From: Epiperipatus broadwayi
Taxonomy: Eukaryota; Onychophora; Udeonychophora; Euonychophora; Peripatidae
NCBI GenBank assembly: GCA_028023455.1
Contig: JAQFVV010012416.1
Span: forward strand, 7,879,967-7,943,966
Length of the DNA: 64,000 nt
Direction: 5' to 3'
Of this stretch, positions 1 through 10,748 are shown piece after piece; position 1 is the first letter of the stretch; each line of letters starts with the position of its first letter. A model generated the notes under the pieces. That model did no database searches and was not told the DNA's origin. It worked only from the letters and a program-made list of their open reading frames with translations. A program made the position numbers and the translations under genes.

Positions 1-221
1 CCTCAGATAAATACAATAATGATTATTACTAATCATTTTCTAAACTAGAGATCATCTCTAGCACAGATATAAACTTTAAACCTCAGTTAAAGATTAATAT
101 AACTGATTTTTTAATTCTAAAACATACACACACATGGAATTATTTTGTAAAAGTATTTTTGAAGTTAAGATTTTTAAGTTATCGCTAATCCAGTTACTCC
201 AACACTTTATCAAACAACTTT

Positions 222-345
222 CACACTCACACATTCTTTTCAAATCATGTGAATAAAGATATAATAAAAGACAAATCCTTAAGATGAATTTTGTGCTGAA
301 CCAGCACTAATCAATTGGCCCAGCTCTCAATCTCTCGTATAATTT
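222..345 (+). repeat. Hairpin family B, partial left arm
   Basis: Diverged one-arm copy of the family B hairpin seen complete at 19866-20475. The shared order is a 'tttcacac' start, a 'cacatgtgaa...aagata' stretch, then 'gtgctgaaccagca' and 'aattggcccag', which match the left arm of the complete copy. The right arm is absent. No coding content. Homology was judged by reading the two regions against each other. Confidence 0.6.
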
Positions 346-1620
346 TTTATTATATATATATACAGTATATGCTTTTTCAATTAAAAAAGCATTAGATACT
401 TCAGAATTTAAGCTTTTGTGAATTTAGATCTGTAATTTTAAAGGAAAAACTGTATATAAAGCATTCCTTATAGTCCAGATGTGATTGTTTAAATACATTA
501 GTAACAGATTCAAAAGTAAATAATTAGTAGAAAATAAAATTATTGATTCTTATTAAAATATTTAATTTTAATTAAACAAAAGTTAAATGAACATAATAAC
601 TATATAATCACAATATTATTATACACGGCAGTAAAAAGGCATGACTTTAATTCATATTTGGGGCCTAAAGTTTTTATTTTTATAATCCTCACATGCACAC
701 GCACGGACATTTACATAATAAGAACTATAAATTTATTAGTCATTAAATTAAAAGTCAGGAAGATTAAACAATAATAATTTTTTCTAAGCTGTTAATTTTT
801 TTATTTGTTTATAAAAAAATTTTTTTTCAGCCTTTGTTTGGGTGTGTTTATGTATTGTCTTTATTTCCCTACTTTTTTCTAGTAAATACGTTTATTTTAG
901 TCTTACATGATTATTTGAATTTTAAAATGTAATTCATATAAAATATTAATATTAAAAACTAGCTCATATTTTTAAAAAATCTGTTTTCATTTTTACCTTT
1001 TAAAATCACTTTTTTAAAACCGAAAAAAAAAAAACCCCTCGGATTGTAAATTATTTACTGTATATTTTAATATATCAGTATTTTTTGTTGTTCTTTATTT
1101 TTGCTATTATTAGTTTTTTTTAAAAAATGATATTGACACACGTATGCATGCCTAATATGCGGCATATAAAATATTTACAAAAAAATTCAATTATCACTTT
1201 AACGTAAAACTATAGGAATAAATGTTTCTGCTTTATTTTTTTATCGGCCAAATTCAACGAGAGCTAAAAATAATCACATCGTTTTATATTAGATTAATAA
1301 TTAAGCTTTTAATATATTTGCGTAATATATCATTTGTTAATTCGGGATTAAGAATTAGTCAGAGATAAATCCAAGAAATAAAATGATAAAAAATGCTTAA
1401 AGTTTAATTAAATAATTATTGTGCCGCTTTATAGCATTGTTAAATTTGTTATATCTCTTATCTCAATCATTTACTAATTACAAAACTGCATTAAAAATAA
1501 AGACATAATATAGATTACTAATAGTTTTTAAGAATAACAATTTATTCTATTTACTTCCATAACCACTGGTTGATTAATCAATGGATAATAAATGACAATA
1601 CTATTAATACTATCAGTCCC
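346..1620. other. AT-rich spacer, nothing recognised
   Basis: Low-complexity AT-rich DNA with short A and T runs and a small TA repeat near 350. I see no coding pattern, hairpin or repeat matching the rest of the window. Confidence 0.5.
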
Positions 1621-1752
1621 ACTTTTCTGCGCAGTTGGTAGAGCGTTCGACTTGGGTATCAGGAGATCCCAGGATCGATTCTGGCCCTTGCAGGCTAATG
1701 CTGGAACTTTTTATGAACTCGCGAGCAATAAAGTTATTAGCATTTTTTTTTT
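1621..1752 (+). mobile_element. tRNA-derived SINE-like element
   Basis: A tRNA-like head occupies about 1621-1692. It has an A-box-like stretch (gcgcagttggtagagcg, 1629-1645) and a B-box-like ggatcgattc (1672-1681) inside a T-arm whose CCAG/CTGG stem pairs. About 55 bases of unrelated sequence and then a T-run follow. The head differs from the other SINE family in this window, so it is a separate lineage. The acceptor stem is not intact, so this is not a functional tRNA gene. I saw no clear target-site duplication. Confidence 0.6.
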
Positions 1753-2024
1753 TTTCAATATAAAAGGCCAAATTTTGTTGAAAAGATGGACATGATAGAA
1801 ACAACATTTTAGTGGCCCTTTTTAGTCCGGTTGAGATAGATATCTGCGGATAAAGTAATTAAAATGGGGAAATGCACCCCATTCTCATGCTAAAATAAAA
1901 ATAGAAAAGATGAATTAATAAATAATTAATCATCTCGGTATAAAAACTTATTTTATTATTTTATAACTTTTTATATCACAAAATTTTGAGATGCAAAAGA
2001 GAAAATCACAAGCATTAGTTTTTT

Positions 2025-2134
2025 TGTTTTTTTTTAAGTGTCATAGCATCGGCCAGGACGCGAACCCGCAACCTGGGCAACTGCCTGCAAGAGCAACGCA
2101 GTCGCGCTGACCTCTCGACCACCAATGCAAGACC
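2025..2134 (-). mobile_element. Short tRNA-derived SINE (family S), copy 1
   Basis: Minus-strand copy of a ~100-bp SINE that is little more than a tRNA body plus a short 'TATGACACTT'-type tail and poly(A), seen here as a T-run on the plus strand. The A-box-like 'tggtggtcgagaggtcagc' and B-box-like 'gggttcgcgtcc' read on the minus strand. It is flanked by a 15-bp direct repeat (aagcattagtttttt at 2010-2024 and 2135-2149), the signature of LINE-mediated retroposition. The closeness of the two repeats suggests a fairly recent insertion. Confidence 0.88.
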
Positions 2135-2820
2135 AAGCATTAGTTTTTTGAGTGAAAAAATAGAACTTTACATAAAATTATAATTAAATCTTTTATTCAG
2201 AATTATTTGGTGCTTTAACTTATTTATGTGGCGACTGGTTAGCTTTTTCACTGATGCATATTTTTAATTCTTAGAAATTCTGTTTCAGCATCCAATTTTT
2301 ACAATTTATTCTTGATATGATTAAATAAATATAATTTTAAATTATTTTCTGAATTTTTTAATAATTTATTGGATGAAGATTCATAAATTATTTTACCTAT
2401 CAGTCAATATTAACGAATCGCAGTATAAATGCAAGTAAAATTGTTGTGAAAAATGTTAACAGAATTTGTAACACCATTTTTAATCCCCATAACCTTTAGA
2501 CTACTAATCCTTTCTGATCTTTTTCCCACTCAGAAGTTAGATTTTTACTATAGCTAATTTTACAATATCTTTAATATTTAAGATTTATAATTACAGTACA
2601 TCATAATATCGGGAATTGTGGGTATTTTTCTGATAATTGCACTTTATAAAAATTTAAACTAAAATAAGCATGAGAATAAAGTAAAGTGTACTTTATAGTT
2701 AGAGGTTATATTTTTATAATTCATTTTCAGATAATGCTACCCTCAAAATCTTATCAAAGAAGAATACAATACTTAAATATAACTCTTTCAAAACTTAATT
2801 CTTGTATCATTCTCATTTTT

Positions 2821-2927
2821 TTTTTCCATGTGTCATAGCATCGGCCGGGACGCGAACCCACAACCGTCTGCAACCAACTATTTGATTGCATGGCGGCTGC
2901 GATACCTCTCGGCTAACAATGCAAGAC
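2821..2927 (-). mobile_element. Short tRNA-derived SINE (family S), copy 2
   Basis: Minus-strand copy of the same ~100-bp SINE as at 2025-2134, sharing the 'CCGATGCTATGACACATGG' 3' end and a poly(A) tail seen as T on the plus strand. The anticodon-arm region differs and is a little longer. A 16-bp target-site duplication (tatcattctcattttt) lies at 2805-2820 and 2928-2943. Confidence 0.88.
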
Positions 2928-2943
2928 TATCATTCTCATTTTT

Positions 2944-3190
2944 ACTAGTCTAATTTATAACTTAATACATATTAAATAAGTTATATGTTGAAATATTATT
3001 ACAAAATGGAAGCTATTCAAAAATTTTAATTTTATCATCATCCTCATCAATCATTATTAAGGTCTTTCCAAATTCAATCTATCTTCTCCAATCTCTAGTT
3101 CTTTCTCCACATTATCCCTGTACTTTTAAGTCAATAAACATCACATGATCATTATTTCTTAGGATTGCTTATAACTGTTATTGAAATAGG
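2944..3190. other. AT-rich spacer with possible LINE scrap
   Basis: Mostly unassigned. The stretch 3040-3130 and the piece at 3405-3480 (with 'catctcacatgt..tca..ttctaggt') resemble the sequence at 35010-35070 that lies near a LINE reverse transcriptase scrap. They may be pieces of one minus-strand LINE split by the family A hairpin at 3191-3395. Support is weak. Confidence 0.25.
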
Positions 3191-3395
3191 CAAAACCCTC
3201 CATACAGTATTGCCATTCAGTGCAAGCTAGAGTAATGGATGCCAAGGCTCCTCACTGATGAAGGCCACAAGCCAGAAACTAGTCTGGCGATATTGGATGA
3301 GTAGGCACTAGATGGGGATTTTATGCACAAGCCTTCTGGCATCCATTGATTACTCTGGCTTACACTGAGTGGCAATACTGTATGGAGAGTTTTTT
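3191..3395. mobile_element. Hairpin element family A, copy 1
   Basis: A ~205-bp non-autonomous element whose ends are inverted repeats. The left end 'ctccatacagtattgcca' pairs with 'ggcaatactgtatggag' at the right, and pairing continues through 'cagagtaatcaatggatgcc'. No coding sequence. Related copies sit at 6297-6494 and 10541-10846. The centre holds a hammerhead-like motif (separate entry). It could be a DNA-transposon MITE or a PLE/retrozyme-derived element; the ends do not decide this. Confidence 0.8.
3247..3297 (+). ncRNA. Hammerhead-ribozyme-like motif in family A
   Basis: On the plus strand, CTGATGA (3255-3261) is followed by a small stem-loop GGC-CACAA-GCC, then GAAAC (3275-3279), then TAGTC and TGG. 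This is the order of a type I hammerhead: core box 1, stem II, core box 2, short palindromic helix III (ACTAGT), GUC cleavage triplet and stem I. Deviations are an A-A opposition next to the core at the base of stem II and an imperfect stem I. It is a candidate only; catalysis cannot be judged by eye. Confidence 0.4.
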
Positions 3396-3480
3396 CCCTG
3401 TACACTTTTTTATTTTATCCATCCATCTCACATGTAATCACTTTCTAGGTCTTTTGCAGTCTATTTTTATTTTATTAACT

Positions 3481-4384
3481 GGGATATTTATAAAAATTTT
3501 CATAAATACATCTAATACCTAATAAATGTATTTTGTTTTGTTTCTATTAATAACAAGCAATTGGGCAGGTAATTCCCAAGTATTTTGCAACGAGTGAAAA
3601 AATAAAAGAAAATTTTAAAGCACTATAAAAATGTTGTTCTTAACTTTTAACTTATCATTATCGACATCATTTTAACTATAATTGAAGTCTATTCATATTT
3701 AATTCAGGTTTTTGTAAAATACTTATTTTTGAAGTAAAAAATTATGTCACTACAATTAGATATTCCTTCAAAACATTTATTTTTAGGAAGGAAAGTCTTA
3801 AAAGGTGTTATAGCAAACAGAAGCTGTTTTTACTGGGTAAAATATAATGGCCTTTTATAAAAATGATAAAGATTTTCTAAAAAAATTTTTAACAACAATA
3901 AATTTAATATTTACTTTTAATATGTATTTTCTTTCTTTAACAATAAGTAACCCTATATGTCTTTCGATTTTAAAAAATTTAATTTAAGTATCAAATATTT
4001 CATTCTACTAACTTTTTGAATAGATAAATTATGTCCAATGATGCCAAATTCCATTCTTATAGATAAAAACTTTGTTTAGAAATTTATTTTCAAATTTTGC
4101 AAACATTACAAATTAACTTTTACAATGTCTATTACTTGGAAGCTTCATTACTTTTAAATTTATTTAATTTTTTATTGCTTTAATAAAAATTCAGTAATAT
4201 GTTTAGATGTGATATGTTGGACTATTTCCATCATCTATGAGTGAACGTTGAATGCATAGAAAATTTTAAACTTTATTTAAACTTTCCAACTACAAACAAC
4301 TTGTTAGTAATAACACACAAATAGACAACATAAGTTAATAATTACACAATGTTTCAAATAGTATTATTCCCCATTCTTCTTCAG
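3481..4384. other. AT-rich spacer, nothing recognised
   Basis: No coding pattern, long inverted repeat or match to other parts of the window noticed. Confidence 0.45.
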
Positions 4385-4500
4385 GTGTTGCCGGCCTATA
4401 TGCAGAGTGACAATATTCACTTAGAAATTAAACTTGCACTTTTAGATTCTTGAATATCAAATTTAAGGCAAACACTCTAACCAACTGAGCTATTCTTTCA
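4385..4500 (-). mobile_element. tRNA-like SINE head (degenerate)
   Basis: On the minus strand an A-box-like 'tagctcagttggttagagtg' (4473-4492) is placed as in a tRNA, with a decayed B-box-like stretch about 45 bases later. The sequence continues to about 4385 without tRNA character. This is a tRNA-derived retroposon head or a tRNA pseudogene of a different type from family S. No target-site duplication seen. Confidence 0.5.
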
Positions 4501-4596
4501 AAGGCAACATATAGTAGAAATTTGATATATTTATATATGAGGGTTGGTTCAAATACTTCTGAGACCTTCAATTGTTTTTTATATGAGCAAGGCTAA

Positions 4597-4737
<141 letters not shown>

Positions 4738-4763
4738 GGTTAATAATTTTTCTAAGAACAAGA

Positions 4764-5660
4764 TTAATTAGAGGCTTCATACATTGTGTATTGCACACTG
4801 GATTGATTTATAGGACTATTTACCATTGTCATATGAGCAGCTTCCTTAAATTTTCTTCTATGCATTTTTTCCTCTTTATCCAATATCTTTGTATTTTCCC
4901 AATTAAACATATGGTCATTAATACATACATGTTTTTCTATGGTAGACACATCTGGTTTTTTCTCTTATAACCATTAGTTTGTGTACTTTCAATCACTGTT
5001 CAACAGGGTGACAGGTCTCACCAATGTATTTCCTTCTACATTCACATGGTATTTCATAGGTGCAGTTTTTGCTCTTCAACATTTCCAGTTTAAGCTTAAT
5101 AGAAGTAAGAATTCCTCAAAGTGTGGTAAAACTTTGGAAAGCTGTTCTAATGTTATATTGATTTCAGTCTGCCATTCCTGGTATGTATGGATACACTACC
5201 ATACCAATAATTGTTATCTGTTTTAGTGTCTCTTTGTGTTGTCTATTGAAGGTTTCTTGATGACCATTGGTGGATAATGACTCTTCATAAGCATTTGTTC
5301 TATGTGAATCTTTTCTTTTCTGAACAAACCTTCTTTGTTTTGTTCCATAGTAGTAGTACAAGTCCATATTTAGTGCTACTTGTATGATTGGATGTATATG
5401 CCAAGTATTTGCCAGAGTGTGTTGGTTTTCGATACACTGTTCATTTTACTTTGCCCTGAGAGATTCTTGTCACAAGAACATCCAAGAATGCCAATTTTTG
5501 TTCTTGTTCTGATTCTATTGTGAATTTAATTGTAGGAGATATGTTGTTAATGTGCATCCAGAATGACTGTAATTGTACCTCACCATGTGGCCATACCACA
5601 AAGATATCATCAACATATCAAAAACACCCTTTAGATGGGGATGAAGTAGTGTTAATATTT
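4764..5660 (-). pseudogene. Penelope-like retroelement: RT plus GIY-YIG remnant
   Basis: Minus-strand remnant of the C-terminal half of a PLE polyprotein, a reverse transcriptase fused to a GIY-YIG endonuclease. In order: a tract ending in the RT catalytic motif as YVDDIFVVWPHG (about 5590-5625); a stretch containing LAFLDVLVTR (about 5450-5500); then the GIY-YIG core YEIPCECRRKYIGETCHP (about 5010-5065); then the C-terminal block NDHMFNWENTKILDKEEK and RRKFKEAAHM, ending at the stop near 4764. The frame is broken by an in-frame stop just before YVDD, by a shift around 5160-5370 and by a stop after the GIY-YIG core. The N-terminal RT half is missing or unrecognisable. It is a decayed copy and differs in sequence from the PLE at 25.7-26.6 kb. 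Confidence 0.9.
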
Positions 5661-6296
5661 TCTGTTTATTAGCAAATGGCTGATAAGTATAAGGTTTAAT
5701 TATATTTCTTATTATTTTTTCAATAGAATGATACCATTAACATTATTTCTTAAAATCATTAATCTAAAATCTTTAATTCATTAAAATCCAAAGTATCTCA
5801 ATAATTAATTTAATATTCAAATCAAAGTCATTCAATCCATTAAAATAATTTTATAATTTATCGTTCTCAGTAGTATACAAATAATCAACTATATATCTGG
5901 AAAATAATATTAGAAAGATACAATTAGGACTCGTCATACTACTCTTTAAAAGATTAATATAAAAATAACATAATTAATTATCCAACATTTTTTCATTTAT
6001 AAATATATCTAAAACATAACGATTTTTAATCATAATAAAAAAATTACAAGTGACAATTTTAGTTGCAGAAATATAAAAATAAGTATATCAATACTTTCTA
6101 GTTTATTAATAGATTGATAAATAATTTTTCGTTATGGCAAATTTTTATATTTTTGTTTGTGTATTTAGTTTATTAATAATGTATTTAAATGGTAATAAAG
6201 TATATATTTAAATTTTAGTTGTAGTTTTAGTTTAAAATTATCAAAACATTACCAGGTCATATGCTTACACATGCTGTTAATAAGAGTACCAAACTA
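5661..6296. other. AT-rich spacer upstream of the PLE remnant
   Basis: 5641-5700 may still hold PLE reverse transcriptase sequence in another frame (a stretch reading ILTLLHPHLKG precedes YVDD). Beyond about 5700 I see only unassigned AT-rich DNA. Confidence 0.4.
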
Positions 6297-6494
6297 AACA
6301 TACAGTAGCGCCACCAAATGCAAGCCTTCATAATCAATGGATGCAAGAATACTTCTCACTGATGAATGCTCCTTACTGATCCCCACTAATCTGAGTATGT
6401 TGGATGAGCAGACAATAAAGGTTTTATATACAAACCTATCTGCATCCATTGATTACTCTAATTTGCACTAGGTGGTACTACTATATGGAGAGTT
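6297..6494. mobile_element. Hairpin element family A, copy 2
   Basis: A ~200-bp copy with the same end sequences ('acatacagtag.gccacc' and 'ggtactactatatggag') and inner arms ('taatcaatggatgcaag' against 'tgcatccattgattac'). The central hammerhead-like motif is decayed: CTGATGA remains, but the second box and stem II are lost. It lies just upstream of the LINE fragment at 6545. Confidence 0.75.
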
Positions 6495-6544
6495 TATGAA
6501 TAATAAAAGAATAGCCAAAATAGTATTTAATTGGGTTATTTATA

Positions 6545-7275
6545 AGTAAAGGGCAGGTAACAAAATGGGTGAGAAAGATAATGTGGTATGCAAAAGATTT
6601 GGATAAGGAATTTATATCAGTATATTTGTACAAAAGATGGGATGATTATGTTAAGAGGATTGTTGAGTGTTATAGAAATAAGGAATGGGATAAAATAACA
6701 GATTTATTAATAAAGAATAGGGAGTTAGAGAGATGGAGAAATAATATGGAGAGTAAAAAGAGTTTAAATATATATATAGAAATAAACAGAATATTAGGTG
6801 TGAGTTAATATATGATAATAGTAATGAAAGTAGTTTATTATTTAAGGCTTGAATGGGATCTTTAGCTACAAGAGAATATACATGTAAATGGAAAAATGTG
6901 GGTGATTTATTTTGTAAATTATGTAAGGAAGGAATAGAAAATATTAGGCATATGTTAATTGAATGTAAATGCTTGAAAACAGAAAGGGTACCTATAATGA
7001 AGTTATGGAAGAATAAATATGAAAAAAGTGATTATACAGAAAGTGAATTATTGGTTTTATGCTGGGTTTGGGAAAGATAAAGGGAATTTAGATATAAAGG
7101 CCATAGAGTTGACAAAGATTATGTTGTGGAAATGGGATGGAGCAGAATATGGAAAACTTAGAGTGGGGAATGGAAAGTTAAGTGGCTAACAGGTTTATCT
7201 GGGCATATTTGCTGAGATATTCTCGACTTTGTTTAAGGAGAAGCCTCAGTACATCACATCACATCACATTACTCT
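6545..7275 (+). pseudogene. Non-LTR retrotransposon 3' end with zinc-knuckle motif
   Basis: Plus-strand C-terminal part of a LINE ORF2. It contains a 'YDNSNESSLLFKA' block followed by 'MGSLATREY' and then a CCHC knuckle, LFCKLCKEGIENIRHMLIEC (C-x2-C-x8-H-x4-C, about 6910-6970), the arrangement found C-terminal to the reverse transcriptase in several LINE clades. Breaks include a frame change near 6800, an in-frame stop before MGSL and a frame change after 7070, where the reading continues as LDIKAIELTKIMLWKWDGA. The element ends in a short ACATC tandem tail (about 7250-7272). The same 3' end occurs on the minus strand at 45581-45769. The RT and endonuclease domains are missing (5' truncated). 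Confidence 0.85.
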
Positions 7276-8519
7276 TATTAGTTTAAGTTTAATTATATAT
7301 AAATGTTTGTTGTAGTGTGTGACTGTTGTTTTATGTTTTTGTGTATATGTGTGTATTTTATTTGCATTGCTTGTTTTATATGTTAATAATTTTGTTTCAT
7401 TTTAATAATTTTAGTTATTTAAAGTTGTGTTTATTTTTGACGTTACTAGTTTTAAAGAATTTATTTTAGTATGTAGCTGTTAACATTTGTTTTTGTTTTT
7501 TCATAAGTATTAAAAATATTAAGGATTTAATCAATTTGTCTGACAAAATTGAATCTTTAAGCCCACAGGTTAATTTTCTTAAATATAGATTTTTATAATG
7601 TTTTTCTAAGATCATGTAATATTGTTTAAGATAAGAAATTAATTTTGTTTAATATATGTTTTTTATTTTAAAGTTTAAAGATTTGATTTTAAAGTGGATT
7701 CACTAGAAAATATTTGGTAAAGCTATTTGGCTTAATTGTTGTGTTTAAATCATTTACAAGACGTTTGTATGTGAAAGGAAATTTTAATTATGCAAATTTA
7801 AATTCAATTTTGAAATGGTTTAGAATACATAATCATTCTATTTATTTTTAAAATATTGCAATGAGTTTATTGGTTGTTGAAAAAATTTAAAAAGAGGATT
7901 ATTTGTAGCAATAACTATTTTAAAGATAATTGTAGTATAATGCCTAATAAGAATGCTATCCTTGGTTTATCTAAGTTTGATATGAATTCTAGTAATTTAC
8001 CTCCTCACCAGAATGAAATTTGCATTGCTCTCATTGGTGATACTTTTTGTAATAAATCAACATTTGATTTTAGTATTAACCCATTCTACATAAAACTTCA
8101 ATAAATTATACATTGCAATATTAGAAATATTTATTTGGAAATGAAAAACATTCTAAAATGTCATATTTAAACTTTGCAAATAGTGGAAAAAATAATAAAT
8201 GGAGTATATAATAAGAACAAAAGATGTTTTTGTTGTTGAACAACAATTAAGTGACCGACTCCAGAAAAACATGAAATCTTTTTTAACTGAAATTTGCATT
8301 TAAAATGGGAATGAATAAATGTAAAGCCTGATGAATCTATAAAATTATGTCTTAAAATATTAAAAATGCATTATAATTTTTAGAATATCTCAAAAGATTC
8401 TTCTACAGTGTCAGTAATGACAATAGCAGATAGTTTATCAAGACATGGTCATTGTTATTGGCAGTCAGTTTCTTTATTTGCATTACACTAGAATTTGTTA
8501 ACTTCTACTTTTATATATA
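7276..8519. other. AT-rich spacer, unassigned
   Basis: No recognised gene. A 76-codon open frame at 7874-8104 has no motif I know. A short stretch near 8290-8320 resembles 53290-53330, hinting at a dispersed repeat, but I could not define its edges. Confidence 0.4.
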
Positions 8520-8612
8520 TACAGTTATTAAAAACCAGTTAACACTTAGACAATCTCATTCTAAATAACAATAAACAATCTCAAACTGTTGTCAAGGCAA
8601 CCTGATCCAATT
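8520..8612 (+). repeat. Dispersed repeat D
   Basis: Shares 'ttattaaaaaccagt.aacacttaga.aat' plus 'caa.t.tcaaactgttgtcaaggcaac' with the reverse complement of 15724-15790. The core 'ctgttg.caaggcaacc' also occurs at 22030-22075 and, diverged, at 35164-35200. It is probably the terminal part of one mobile family; a full-length copy is not evident here. Confidence 0.55.
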
Positions 8613-8649
8613 TAAATATATTGGTTCAATTTCTGACATTTCCATGAAA

Positions 8650-8712
8650 TAACATTTATCCTTGTCAAGGTTAAGATATTAATGAAGAATAAATGTTATT
8701 TCATCAAAACAA
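8650..8712. repeat. Small inverted repeat
   Basis: 'gaaataacatttatccttg' faces 'gaataaatgttatttc', giving a hairpin of about 60 bp directly after the dispersed repeat D segment. Confidence 0.6.
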
Positions 8713-8811
8713 AAATTGAAACAAAATGGTTCATGTTTTAACCTTCAAAAGACTTTATATTCATCATATAAACATGAGAACATTGAATAATATATATATA
8801 TATAATAAACA

Positions 8812-8982
8812 CAGATATCTATCTGTCATGTAGAGAAAAGAGAATTAATAATAGTAGTAATATTTAACTGAGAGTACTTTTGGTTCTGTATACCAGAATC
8901 ACGGAATACAAAAGTGTGTTCACCTAAATATTGCTACTATTACAAATTTTTCTTCTCTGTATGGTACATAGATATATGTGTG
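8812..8982. mobile_element. ~170-bp hairpin element (MITE-like)
   Basis: Imperfect palindrome. The outer arms 'acacagatatctat.tgtc' face 'tacatagatatatgtgtg', and the inner arms 'taatagtagtaatattta' face 'taaatattgctactatta'. It is flanked on the left by a TA repeat. No coding content. Confidence 0.7.
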
Positions 8983-9015
8983 TATATAATTTACATTGTT
9001 ATTGATTATTATAGG

Positions 9016-9074
9016 CAGAGTTATTGATTTACAGAGTTATTGATTTACATTATAGACAGAGTTATGGATTTATA
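9016..9074 (+). repeat. Short tandem repeat, three units
   Basis: 'cagagttattgattta' is repeated three times with slight changes (9016, 9033, 9057). Confidence 0.8.
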
Positions 9075-9616
9075 TATAGCAGTAATGTTTACTTTTGTTT
9101 TTTAATAATCATTATAAAACTATTGTGTAAAAATCATCACGAATCCTTAATAATCTACAAAAAAAAAAATAAAGTTTTTTATTATTCCAAAAATGTTCTC
9201 AAAGTAATTTTAAAAATATTCTCTAAACCAAAATTTATTAAATACATGGCGGCTAAACTAAATTGCTTTGACGTTGCCACCTATTCAAAAATCTGATATT
9301 TTTAGATTTTTTTAAAATTAATAAATCAGTATTCATCAATTCATAAGCTTTCCATTTAAAAAAAATAGTGAAGCATCTTAATAGATAGTCATAAAGCTTA
9401 ATGTTAAATGTATGTCAAAAACTGATTTGTTTTATGGAAGACCTTAATCTCACTTAATGAATTAATTAAAATTTTATAAATAAAGATCCTTTATTTGCAT
9501 CTTTCAGTGTATCAACTGAAACTTTTAAAACGTCTGGTGAAAATAAAGTATATTTATAAGTCATTTTAGATACAGATATAGTTGGTTTTTTTTTAAAAAA
9601 AAAAACATTTGTTTTT

Positions 9617-9718
9617 TTTTCTCATGTGTCATAGCATCAGCCGGGAACCGAACCCGCTAACCCGGGACATCTGCTTGTAAAGCTGCTGTCGCTGACCTCT
9701 CGACTACCAATTCTTGAG
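9617..9718 (-). mobile_element. Short tRNA-derived SINE (family S), copy 3
   Basis: Minus-strand copy with poly(A), seen as T on the plus strand, the 'GATGCTATGACACATGAG' tail, a B-box-like 'gggttcggttcc' and an A-box region 'tggtagtcgagaggtcagc'. A 16-bp target-site duplication (aaaaacatttgttttt) lies at 9601-9616 and 9719-9734. Confidence 0.88.
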
Positions 9719-9734
9719 AAAAACATTTGTTTTT

Positions 9735-10540
9735 ACCCTATAACATATAAATATTTTCAAAAATATATTGAAAGCTAATGGTGTAATTCTTTTGAAAGTG
9801 GATAAAGAAAATTATTTTGTATTAGTGAACAATATTGATTTTTTTGGAAAAATCTTAAATAAACATAATTTATGATTATTAGAATAAGATAAAATGTAGA
9901 TAAATTGATATTATGAAAGTAATGGAAAAATTAAATTTATTTGGTAACACTATTTATTTGCATTGCTATTCTTTTTCAATCTTTAATCTTATAAAGATAA
10001 TTTTTATTTGGGAGACATTTTAGATTTCATGGGATGGGACAAGTTTTCTAAATTTATTATTAAGTTTTTAAAACATTGTTTGTTTAGCTGAAAGCTTTCA
10101 AAAGAATTAACTTTTTCAGTATGATATGTGTTCCATTATGAGGCATTATTAAGGGGCTCTGAAAATTCACCTAAAGTGGTTCACTTTCAGATATTCTCTA
10201 GCATTCAGTTAATGTTTTTCTATATATTTCATGGTGAAAACTTAAAGTAAAACATATATTCATTGATATTAATTTCAATAAAAATCACTAGAAGCTAGAT
10301 GCATTCAGAGACAACTCTAAAAAATTGCAGGTTTTTAATGAAGAGAAAACAGAGATGGGGTATCAAGTAAGGGAGAAAACTTATCATTGGCATAATATCA
10401 TCACTGTGTTTGCATGTCTGTGATTTTTGTTAAAATTTTGAAATTCATAACTTATGTTGTCTACTAACCTGTGTTATCTAGTAATTTCTATGTTACATGA
10501 TCACCATTCTTAATGGTTACACATGCCGCCAACATGGAGG
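9735..10540. other. AT-rich spacer, nothing recognised
   Basis: No open frame of note and no repeat that I could match to other parts of the window, apart from a possible extension of family A homology just before 10541. Confidence 0.4.
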
Positions 10541-10635
10541 CAAAACTCTCCATAAAGTAGCACCACTCAGTATAAGCACGACTAATCAATGAATGCAAGA
10601 AGATTTGTGCATACATTTCCTGTCTAGTGTTTGCT

Positions 10636-10682
10636 CATCCAATATCCTCAGACTGGTTTCTAGTTTGTGGCTTTCATCAGTG
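10636..10682 (-). ncRNA. Hammerhead-like motif, family A copy 3, minus arm
   Basis: The minus strand reads CTGATGA, AAGCCACAAACTA, GAAAC, CAGTC, TGAGG. Both core boxes and the GTC are present. Stem II is weakened relative to the 3.25-kb copy (AGC faces ACT), and stem I pairs only at its base. Confidence 0.35.
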
Positions 10683-10701
10683 CTATCAGATTCAAGTCTT
10701 C

Positions 10702-10748
10702 TCACTGATGAAAGCCATAAGCTAAAATGTAGCCTGGGATATTGGATG
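10702..10748 (+). ncRNA. Hammerhead-like motif, family A copy 3, plus arm
   Basis: The plus strand reads CTGATGA (10705-10711), then stem II AGC-CATAA-GCT, then a decayed second box (AAAATG instead of GAAAC) and TAGCC. The AGC/GCT stem replaces the GGC/GCC of the 3.25-kb copy, which is a compensatory change. The flanks TTCTC and GGGAT can form a short stem I. Confidence 0.35.

Noticed and set aside
1592-1807. Short open frames on both strands
   Set aside because: They cross a tRNA-like SINE head and show no protein signal.
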